From Saccharibacillus endophyticus (lineage in GTDB: Bacteria; Bacillota; Bacilli; Paenibacillales; Paenibacillaceae), in assembly GCF_013185185.1 (NCBI RefSeq), contig NZ_JAAZWE010000010.1, forward strand, positions 21,937 to 85,936: 64,000 nucleotides of DNA. Reading direction: 5' to 3'. How positions within the stretch are numbered: position 1 is the stretch's first letter; each line of letters starts with the position of its first letter. A program made the position numbers and the translations under genes. The notes beneath the pieces were generated by a model. The model did not search any database. It saw nothing but the letters and a program-made list of their open reading frames with translations, and was not told the DNA's origin. Shown in pieces: positions 40,838-49,300 of this stretch.

Positions 40838-41179
40838 ATGAAACCAATCAAGTCGAAAGCTCAGATTGATTATATGAAAGCCAAAACGAAATTCGAAGAA
40901 CGTTCCAAGGTTTTGGAGGCTCGCGTAGCCGAAGAACAAAAGGAACAAGAAGTCGAACAAGAGCTTATGGAGCAACTGGTCTTGGAGACAGGATTCCACC
41001 AGGCGTTCAACGAGTTGGCCGAAGCTGAAAACGAATTGATCTCTTGGTCGCACGCGACGATCAAACATGACAAGACTTACAAAGACAACAAAAAGCCGAT
41101 CGACGAAATGTACGAGAAGCTCAACTCTGATCCGCAAATGCGAGCAAGGATCATTCAACTGGCATTGCGTATTCGCTAA
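40838..41179 (+). CDS. Small charged coiled-coil protein of unknown function
   Basis: A 113-residue soluble protein without signal peptide or membrane segment. Residues 5-55 are very rich in Lys and Glu (KAKTKFEERSKVLEARVAEE and onward), which predicts a long coiled coil. I do not recognise the family. ATG 40838 has GAGGGTGG at 40819-40826; the in-frame GTG at 40817 has none. It has its own promoter and terminator between two SLH-protein genes, so it is a single-gene unit. A role at the S-layer is only a guess from position. Confidence 0.7.
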   Translation: MKPIKSKAQIDYMKAKTKFEERSKVLEARVAEEQKEQEVEQELMEQLVLETGFHQAFNELAEAENELISWSHATIKHDKTYKDNKKPIDEMYEKLNSDPQMRARIIQLALRIR

Positions 41180-41212
41180 ACCGCGAAAAATTCTATATCA
41201 TATAGAAGATAT

Positions 41213-41241
41213 AAAAGGCGTCGGAATTTGGCGCCTTTTGC
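41213..41241 (+). terminator. Terminator after the small charged protein
   Basis: AAAAGGCG-T-C and G-GCGCCTTTT pair around GGAATTT. Just before it TTCTATAT-C-ATATAGAA (41191-41207) is a perfect palindrome. Confidence 0.75.
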
Positions 41242-41633
41242 GTTTACTTAAACCGAAGATTGTTTAAGTACATAGGTGGGTGGCTTTAAAAGAGTATTCT
41301 TTCGTCTTTTAAAAAAAATTGCAAAAAAAGTTTTAAAAACTCGCAACTTTTTTGCAACTGCTCGCGTCTAAGTCATTGAGTGTCAAAACAAGGCGCTTTT
41401 AACCTCCTGATTTCCAAAGATTGGTCTTAAAACCGTAAAGTTGTGTGCACTTGTGCGAAAATGGACTTTACGAGGGTTAGCGACCAATGTATAATACGGA
41501 AAGCGGGATTGGGCATCCTCTGTTTTGTGCTTACTTATCCAACACTTTTGTTTTCAAGTTTCTGTGATACCCGTCACAGACCTCATTTATACTTAACACC
41601 TGCTCAACTCTGGAAAGGGGGTGCAATCAGCTA
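41242..41633 (+). promoter_or_regulatory. Long S-layer gene leader region with promoter and hairpins
   Basis: Nearly 400 bp without a gene. It is AT-rich at first. TTTAAAAGA/TCTTTTAAA (about 41287-41316) and GCAAAAAAAGTT/AACTTTTTTGC (about 41323-41357) form hairpins. TTTACG (41467-41472), 17 bp and TATAAT (41490-41495) form a good sigma-A promoter. A further TATACT lies at 41588-41593, next to the perfect hairpin TCTGTGA/TCACAGA (41561-41580). Several promoters would fit the heavy expression of S-layer genes. Confidence 0.6.
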
Positions 41634-41711
41634 ATGAGTAACATGAGCGAATGCGAACCAACTACAGACAAAAAAAACACATTTACACTCCAAGGAGGAG
41701 AACAAAAAGGT

Positions 41712-44700
41712 ATGAAGAAAATTGTATCCCTGGCCCTTTCTACGGCTATGGCTCTCTCGATGTTCGCTTCGGTCACTTCCGCAGCAACAATGACTACGCA
41801 AGAGAAGTATAACGCACTGGTAACTCAAGGTATCTTCGCTGGCTACCCAGACGGAAATGCTTACCTGGATAAAGACATGACTCGCGCTGAGTTCGCGAAA
41901 GTCGTAGCACTGCTGACTGGTCTGGAAACTTCGGCTACTGGCACGAACTCCTACCAAGACCAAAACTATGCGAACGCTTGGTATAAGCCTTACGTTGAAG
42001 CCGTAACGAAAGCCGGCTACATGCAAGGTACTACAACTGGAGCTAAAAAACTGTTCAACCCGAACGGTAAAGTAACAGTTCAAGAGATGGCAGCTACACT
42101 GGTACGCGCAGCTAAGCTGGACGTTCCTACTACTGGCATCAACAATAGCGCTTCGGCTTGGGCTAAAGGCGAAGTACAAGCAGCTATCAACGCTGGTCTG
42201 ATCAGCAACACTGCCAACTTCACTGCAGCAGCAACTCGCGGCCTGCTGGTTGACACAGCTTACGCTTACCAAACAGCAGTTGTTAAACCAGCCGTAACTT
42301 CTTACGAAGTAACGGATAACGGCGCAACTGTAGTCTTCACACTGGCTAACGGTGAAAAAGTAACAGTTAAACCAACTACGGCTCTTAAGCCAAACGTTGC
42401 GACTACTGTAACTTTCACTTACGACGGTAAAGAGTACAGCGAAAGCGTGACTTGGACTGTAACGGACGCTACTAAAGTAGACAGCGCCGCTGCAAGCAAC
42501 CTCAAGCAAGTAACTGTAAACTTCGACGGACAAGTCGACAAGACTTCCGCAGAAAACGTAAACAACTACAGCATTCCGGATCTGACGATCGAAACAGCTA
42601 CTTTGGCTGCTGACAACCGTTCGGTGACACTGTTGCTGAGCCAAGGTACAGGAACAGGCAACCAACTGACTAACAACCGTCAAACTTCGGTAACAGTTAA
42701 TGGCGTAAAACAAAACACTGGATCGACTTTGATCTCCGGTACAGTTAACTTTACTCCTTCGGACGTAGCTGTTCCAACAATCACTGAAGTCAACGCTCTG
42801 GGCACTGGCGCAGTAGAAGTTGTATTCAGCGAGCCTGTTGTAGAAAGCTCCATCACAGTTGCCGGCATCAACATCGACGGCCGCGCTGTAGCAGCAAACT
42901 TCAACTACGACTACGACAGAAATTCGGTTGTTATCGAAACTCCGCTGACAGTTGGCGAACATACAATCAGCCTGTCGAACGTACGCGATTACTCGGGTCT
43001 GGTATTGGCTCCAGTACAACGCACATTCACTGTAGTAGCAGACACAACTGCTCCAACAATCGCTTCGACGACTTCGAACGATCTGCGTGAAGTAACCGTA
43101 ACGTTCAGTGAGCCAGTTCGTAGCATTGCTAGCGCACGTGCTAACAACGTTTCGACTCCTGCTAACGTTCAAATCTCCGGCAGAACGGCTAAACTGACGT
43201 TCTCAAGCAACCTGAGCTTCTCGGCTAACACGATTACGCTGACTGGCGTAACCGACTACAGCAACAACACAGCTCAAACGCTGACAGCTACAGTTACTCC
43301 TACTCTGGATCTGACTGCTCCTACCGTAATTGGTACGACTGTTGGTTCGGAAAATGGTAACTACTATGTAGATGTTCAATTCAGCAAAGCTGTAAACATC
43401 GACGGAACTGAAGCTGGTTCGGCTCTGAACCGTAACAACTACACGCTGAGAAGCACTGGCGGCGCAGTTGTAACTAGCGCAGGTCTGACTGACCAAGGAC
43501 ATCCAGTCGTTGCTCCAACAGTACGCGCTAACTCGAATAACCGTACTGTACGCGTAACATTGGGTCCTACAACTTCGCTCACAGCTACAAACTACACGCT
43601 GGAAGTTGCAGGCGTACGTGATGTAACTACAGCTCAAAACATCTTGACTCCTTACAGCGCACAACTGACGCTGAGCCAATCGGCTACAGCTACTCTGGAG
43701 CGCAGCTGGGTTAGCGGATCGTGGGTATACGTTCAATTCTCCGGTCAAATCGCAACTAGCGGCACAGGAAATGCACTGGAAGCTAGCAAATACCGTCTTG
43801 CAGCACCAGTAGCTTCGAACAGCACAACTCTGGGATCGACTACGATCTTGACTGATCGTAATGCAGATGTTGAACCTGTAGGTGCTAACACTGTTCGTAT
43901 CTATGCTAGAAACTTCGTTGATGCTAACGGTTCTGCAGCTGGCCTTCTGAACCAAACTATCGTAGCAAGCTACGTTGGTAATACTTCGGGTACTTTCTTC
44001 ACGACTTCGGATAACCAAGGCCGTGTAGAAGCAAGAAAAGTAATTACTAACGCTACTTCTTCGGTAGTACCTACTGCAACTCCAAGCGTAGGCAATGACC
44101 GTACAATCGCAGTAACATTCACGGCGCCTGTATCGGGAGCTACTACTTCGAATGTTAACTTCACTTATGCAGGTAACACTGCAGGTGTAAGACCTACAAA
44201 CGTTGTAGCTTCGAACAACAACAGAACGCTGACAATCACTCTGCCTGACACGGTTTCGGCTGACTTCACAAACGGTCAACTTCAGTTTGCAGGATTGAAT
44301 GATCAATTCGGCAACTCGGTTGTTCAAAATGTGGATGTTACCAATGCAATTAGACCGGTTGCTACTTCTTCTACGGTTCCGACTACTGCAGTAACTCGTG
44401 CTGTATACACTGCTGATACAACACGCGATCAAATTACTGTAGATATTCCGGTTACTCGTAATGTTTATGTAAACACTACAGGTACTACAACTGCAGCAGC
44501 TAACCTGTTCAAAGCTAGCGTTGGAACAAACTCTGCTGTAAATGGTACTAGCGTACAAGTGATCAACAACAATACGCTTCGCGTAACGTTCCTGATCCCA
44601 GAAGCTACTACATCTTCCTCGCTGTACGTAACATTTGACGGTACGGCAAATGCTACTACTAAGCTGATCGCTACGGGTCCTGCAGATGCAGCTTCTAGCG

Positions 44701-44747
44701 CAGCACTGGGAAGCTTCACAGTTACTGGTACAGTACCTACTCGTTAA
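41712..44747 (+). CDS. Major S-layer protein with N-terminal SLH domains
   Basis: A 1011-residue exported protein. The signal peptide is MKKIVSLALSTAMALSMFAS with a cut after SAA or TSA. Residues 28-200 hold three SLH units: the first has the full TRAEF, the second TVQEM, and the third a degenerate TRGLLV. The rest is Thr/Ala/Val/Asn-rich Ig-like repeats with phrases such as VTVTFSEPV. No cysteine-based or enzymatic motif was found. Codon choice (many GCT, ACT, GTA, AAC, CCA) is unlike its neighbours and typical of very highly expressed genes. ATG 41712 has AAGGAGG at 41692-41698; an in-frame ATG at 41634 with AAAGGGGGTG also looks usable. Confidence 0.92.
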   Translation: MKKIVSLALSTAMALSMFASVTSAATMTTQEKYNALVTQGIFAGYPDGNAYLDKDMTRAEFAKVVALLTGLETSATGTNSYQDQNYANAWYKPYVEAVTKAGYMQGTTTGAKKLFNPNGKVTVQEMAATLVRAAKLDVPTTGINNSASAWAKGEVQAAINAGLISNTANFTAAATRGLLVDTAYAYQTAVVKPAVTSYEVTDNGATVVFTLANGEKVTVKPTTALKPNVATTVTFTYDGKEYSESVTWTVTDATKVDSAAASNLKQVTVNFDGQVDKTSAENVNNYSIPDLTIETATLAADNRSVTLLLSQGTGTGNQLTNNRQTSVTVNGVKQNTGSTLISGTVNFTPSDVAVPTITEVNALGTGAVEVVFSEPVVESSITVAGINIDGRAVAANFNYDYDRNSVVIETPLTVGEHTISLSNVRDYSGLVLAPVQRTFTVVADTTAPTIASTTSNDLREVTVTFSEPVRSIASARANNVSTPANVQISGRTAKLTFSSNLSFSANTITLTGVTDYSNNTAQTLTATVTPTLDLTAPTVIGTTVGSENGNYYVDVQFSKAVNIDGTEAGSALNRNNYTLRSTGGAVVTSAGLTDQGHPVVAPTVRANSNNRTVRVTLGPTTSLTATNYTLEVAGVRDVTTAQNILTPYSAQLTLSQSATATLERSWVSGSWVYVQFSGQIATSGTGNALEASKYRLAAPVASNSTTLGSTTILTDRNADVEPVGANTVRIYARNFVDANGSAAGLLNQTIVASYVGNTSGTFFTTSDNQGRVEARKVITNATSSVVPTATPSVGNDRTIAVTFTAPVSGATTSNVNFTYAGNTAGVRPTNVVASNNNRTLTITLPDTVSADFTNGQLQFAGLNDQFGNSVVQNVDVTNAIRPVATSSTVPTTAVTRAVYTADTTRDQITVDIPVTRNVYVNTTGTTTAAANLFKASVGTNSAVNGTSVQVINNNTLRVTFLIPEATTSSSLYVTFDGTANATTKLIATGPADAASSAALGSFTVTGTVPTR

Positions 44748-44789
44748 TCTTCCTAAATTCTGATTTCTTATAAATCAGATTGTTTCAAG

Positions 44790-44826
44790 AAAAGAAGCTC
44801 CCTGACGAGGGAGCTTCTTTTCTTTT
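44790..44826 (+). terminator. Terminator of the S-layer gene
   Basis: AAAAGAAGCTCCCT, loop GACG, AGGGAGCTTCTTTT: a perfect 14-bp stem, then CTTTT. A smaller hairpin CTGATTT/AAATCAG precedes it. Confidence 0.95.
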
Positions 44827-44830
44827 ATAT

Positions 44831-44860
44831 TTGACACCCAACCTCCCAATCAGTTACCAT
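44831..44860 (+). promoter_or_regulatory. Sigma-A promoter of metK
   Basis: A perfect TTGACA (44831-44836), 18 bp and TACCAT (44855-44860), directly after the S-layer terminator and about 100 bp before metK. Confidence 0.65.
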
Positions 44861-44882
44861 TACATTCGAGGATGGAATAATC

Positions 44883-44915
44883 AACCTTTTCCCTACGGGA
44901 ATAGGTTCGTTTTTT
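44883..44915 (+). terminator. Terminator-like hairpin in the metK leader
   Basis: AACCTTTTCCC (44883-44893) and GGGAATAGGTT (44897-44907) pair in 10 of 11 positions around TAC, followed by CGTTTTTT. It lies between the metK promoter and the gene, so it may attenuate metK. No SAM riboswitch (S-box, SAM-II or SMK) was recognised. Confidence 0.65.
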
Positions 44916-44958
44916 GTATACGGGAATTTTATGTAACAACTCAAGGAGGTACACGCTT

Positions 44959-46161
44959 ATGTCGCTTCAAGGACGGCGTTTGTTTACATCCGAGTCCGTA
45001 ACGGAAGGTCACCCAGATAAGATCTGCGATCAAATTTCCGATGCGGTATTGGATGCGTTTTTGACTAATGATCCGAATGCGCGGGTAGCTTGCGAAGTCG
45101 CGGTCGCTACGGGACTGGTGCTTGTTATCGGCGAAATTAGTACGAAATCCGAGTATGTTGATATTCCTTCTATCGTACGCAACACGATCAAGGAAATCGG
45201 TTATACGCGTGCAAAATACGGCTTCGACTACAATACGTGTGCGGTACTGACCTCGATCAACGAACAGTCTGCCGATATTGCGCAGGGCGTCAACTCGGCG
45301 CTGGAAACTCGCGATCCGGAACAAATGAAATTGGAAACCGAAAACATCGGTGCCGGCGACCAGGGACTCATGTTCGGCTTCGCGTCGAATGAGACGCCGG
45401 AACTGATGCCGCTTCCGATTGCATTGTCTCACCGTATCGCTCGTCGTTTATCTGAAGTGCGCAAAAACGAAACGCTTGATTATTTGCGCCCTGACGGCAA
45501 AACGCAAGTCACGGTCGAATACGACGGCGACAAGCCGGTTCGCGTTGACGCGATCGTCGTTTCCACTCAGCATGCCGACGGTATTACGTTGGAACAGATC
45601 CAAGACGACATCAAAAAGCATGTTATTTTGCCGGTCGTTCCCGCTGATTTGTTAGACGAAGAAACCAAATATTTCATTAATCCGACAGGACGATTCGTGA
45701 TCGGCGGACCGCAAGGCGATGCAGGTCTTACCGGGCGTAAGATCATTGTCGATACCTACGGCGGTTATGCCCGTCACGGCGGCGGTGCTTTTTCGGGCAA
45801 AGATCCGACGAAAGTCGACCGCTCGGCGGCTTATGCAGCCCGTTACGTCGCAAAAAATCTCGTAGCAGCCGGCTTGGCCGACAAATGCGAGATTCAATTG
45901 GCTTACGCGATCGGCGTAGCAAACCCGGTGTCGATCAGCGTGGATACGTACGGAACAGGCAAAGTCAGCGAAGAAACGCTGGTTAAGCTCGTGCGCGACA
46001 ATTTCGATCTGCGTCCGACAGGCATCATTCGCATGCTGGACCTTCGTCGTCCGATCTACAAGCAGACGGCAGCATACGGTCACTTCGGCCGTACAGACGT
46101 AGATCTGCCATGGGAACGTACAGACAAAGCAGAAGAGCTTAAAGCCCAAGCAGGCGCGTAA
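44959..46161 (+). CDS. metK: S-adenosylmethionine synthetase
   Basis: It makes SAM from methionine and ATP. The 400-residue length is typical. Signatures are LFTSESVTEGHPDKICDQ at the start, GAGDQGLMFGFA in the centre and the ATP loop GGGAFSGKDPTKVDRS. ATG 44959 has AAGGAGGT at 44943-44950; an in-frame ATG at 44914 would read through the leader and has no site. It lies alone between two S-layer-type genes, flanked by terminators. Confidence 0.98.
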   Translation: MSLQGRRLFTSESVTEGHPDKICDQISDAVLDAFLTNDPNARVACEVAVATGLVLVIGEISTKSEYVDIPSIVRNTIKEIGYTRAKYGFDYNTCAVLTSINEQSADIAQGVNSALETRDPEQMKLETENIGAGDQGLMFGFASNETPELMPLPIALSHRIARRLSEVRKNETLDYLRPDGKTQVTVEYDGDKPVRVDAIVVSTQHADGITLEQIQDDIKKHVILPVVPADLLDEETKYFINPTGRFVIGGPQGDAGLTGRKIIVDTYGGYARHGGGAFSGKDPTKVDRSAAYAARYVAKNLVAAGLADKCEIQLAYAIGVANPVSISVDTYGTGKVSEETLVKLVRDNFDLRPTGIIRMLDLRRPIYKQTAAYGHFGRTDVDLPWERTDKAEELKAQAGA

Positions 46162-46196
46162 CGGTTCGAGAAGCGCTTCAAACGCGAAAAATTGAG

Positions 46197-46224
46197 AAGA
46201 GACCTCTAACGAGGTCTCTTTTTT
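46197..46224 (+). terminator. Terminator of metK
   Basis: AGAGACCTC, loop TAAC, GAGGTCTCT: a perfect 9-bp stem followed by TTTTTT. Confidence 0.95.
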
Positions 46225-46335
46225 ATGAATATAACGATTAACTATCTTTTCCAACGGCGGCTAATTATTTGCTTACTCTCTTCCGATATAGAAAGGGACT
46301 GTCTTTTTTAGGAATCCGGGGAGGAGAGGTATACA

Positions 46336-49300
46336 ATGAAGAACAAAATCGCGTTAGGAATGGCTTCCTTGATGCTGATTAATACGCTGATGCCGGCAGC
46401 GTGGGGGACGCTAACCGGAGAGCAAGGAAGCTATGTCGCATCTGCGGCCACCGTGGAGGCAGCAGCTTCCGTTAAAACATATTCGCCTGCAAGCAAGGGG
46501 CAAAACGTTTCTTTAACCCCAGGGCTTTTAGTGACATTTGATCGTCAAGTTGAATTGGCATCCGGCGCAGGAGCCAAAAAATTCACATTATTCAAACAAA
46601 GCGACAATACGCCTGTCGTGACGTTCAATGGTCAATCTCTGCAATTTCAAGGCGACGGCACTCAAGTCGTGCTGCCTGTCGATAAGCTAAAGCTTGCGGC
46701 TAATACCGGTTATTATATTCTGGCCGATGCCGGAATCCTTACGCCCGTATTGACGGATGCGGAGAAACAGCAAGCTGTAGCAGCCGCGCCTTGGACAGGG
46801 ATCACGAACGCGTTGACCTGGACCTTTAAAACAGGAGCCGAAGCCGACACAACAGACCCGGACCTTGTAAACACAACACCGGTGAATAACGCGATCGGAG
46901 TGAAGGCGGATAGCAAACTGGGTTTGACCTTTACGGAAGCGGTAATCGCAGGCGAAGGTGTCGTGACTTTGAAAGAGATCGACCCGTCTCAGCCGAATTC
47001 GGCTGCGCCTATCACGATTCCGGTCCTCTCCACGATGGTTACGGGGCTTGGAACAGCTAACGTAACTATCGATCCGTCGCAGACGGGACTCAAGCCGGGA
47101 TTCCGTTACGAAGCGCATATCGATGCGAACGTCTTTACGGATCTGTCAGGCCGATTCTATCCCAAAGCCATCGACTGGTCGTTCCGCACGGAATCGGCCA
47201 ACAACGTACCTCCGACCGTTCAAACACGCAGTCCGCAAAACGGATTGTCCGGAGCGAATACGGCGGGGACATTATCGATTACGTTCAGCGAACCGGTAAC
47301 CCCTAATAAAGGGACGGAAGCTCAGCCGAACCAAGGAGGCGTATCGATCTATCGTCTCAACGACGGCAAACTGATTCAAACCTTGACTCCAAGCGAGTTT
47401 ACTATGGATAGCGAAACGGGAACCAAAGCTTCCGCAGCCTATAAGGGTTTGGAGCGTAATACGACTTATTATGTATTAGCCGGTGCGGACACATTCCGGG
47501 ATTTGGACGGGACTTCGTTTGCCGGCATTGCGACTTCTCGAGATTGGACGTTCACTACGACGGGAGATGCGCTTGCTCTGAATACGCTGAATCCTGCGGC
47601 CGGTACCGTCGGTGTAACAGCAGGTTCCAATTTGCAATTGACCTTCAGCCGTAATGTATACCCGAATAGCGGAGCAGGAGATATTCGGATCCGTCGGAAT
47701 GACGGCGTAACCGATACGCTTACTATCGGTTCGGGTCGGATTACGGGCGGCGGAACGAATACGGTAACTTTGTCGCCGACAACGCCGTTAGCCGTAGGCT
47801 ACACGTACACCGTTGAGATTCCGGCCGGATTATTCGGCGACTCGGAAGGGAATGCTTATCCCAAAAGCGGCCAGCCGTTAAGTTGGTCCTTCTCGACGAC
47901 GACAAACAATACGCTTCTTCAGGTCTATTCCATGACTCCCGTAGATCGCAGCACAGGCGTTTCCGTCGAGTCCAAGCCGAGCATTCGATTCAATCGCAGC
48001 GTTACGCTGAGCGGTACGGGGATTACGTTGTATCGAAACGGCGGAGCGAAGATCGAAGCGGATGTGAGCGTCAATACGGCGAATACTACGGAAGTTGTCA
48101 TTTCGCCCAAAGAAAAACTGGCGGCAGGAACCTTCTATTATATCGATCTTGAAAACGGGTCGGTACGCGATCGCGCCAACGACGGCATTTCTTTTGCGGG
48201 CCTGAAAGGCAGTACGTCTTGGAGCTTCCAGACTGCCGCTTCGGATACGGCATTACCGACTGTTCAGAGCGCCAAGCTTGATAGTCCGACTTTGATTCGC
48301 CTGACGTATAACAAGTCGCTGAATGCGTCGCAAACTCCGCTGCTCTCCAGCTATACGGTATGGGTAAACGGCGAGAAACGGGTGCCGGGCAGCGTGTATA
48401 TCAGCGGGGACAGCCTCTATCTGCGTTTGGATACAGGAGTAGCCGTAGGCCAGGACGTTAAAGTTTCTTATGATCCGGGCGTTCGTCCTTTGGTCGATAC
48501 CAGCGGCAATGCGGCTGCGTCGCTTGCGTCTTATACCGTATCCAACGGAATCGACAGCGCGATGCCGAAGCCGAAAGAAGGCACGGTATACGGCAGCATG
48601 GTCACCCTCATCTTTGAAAACGGCTTGAAAACACCCGCTTCCCAAGCTTCCGGGCAGTTTACGGTCACGGTAGACGGACGGGCCTACAACGTTCGTTCGC
48701 TGACCAGCAGTTCTCAAGCGCTGCTGCTGTATCTGGATTCGAGCGTTCCCGACGGAGCGGTAGTCAAAGTCGGCTATTCGCCGAACGGAGCCCCGCTTCA
48801 AGATTATTTGGGGCAAAATATCTCCGCCTTTTCCGACTTCGGCGTTCGCAACTTGTTAGACACCCGTCCGCCTGAATTCGTGAATGCGGAAGTAGCGGGC
48901 ACGGAGCTGATTTTGAACTATAACGAGGCCCTTCGGACGGATGCAGTTCCGACAAACAGTCAATTCTCCGTATTGTCCGGCGGCTCGCCCGTCTATGTGA
49001 ATGCGGTCAAAATCGAAGGCAGCAAAGTGCGTTTGACGTTGGCTTCTTCCTTGATCGCAAACGGCAATATCACGGTATCCTATGTGCCGGGTACGCTGAA
49101 ATTGACGGATCTTAACGGCAATGCGGCAGGCTATTTGAATCTCCAGCCTGTCGGAGCCGCATCCGGAACGAGCGGTATCCGTACAGCAACGGGGAGCGGC
49201 GGGCAGATTGCGGTAACCTTCACCGGCTCCTTGTATACGCCGGACGAGTCGGCTTTCCGACAATTTTCGGTTACGGCGGACAACAATGCCGTGGAAGTCA

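Noticed and set aside
44748..44958. SAM riboswitch before metK
   Set aside because: No S-box core or other SAM aptamer signature was visible; only a promoter and a terminator hairpin.
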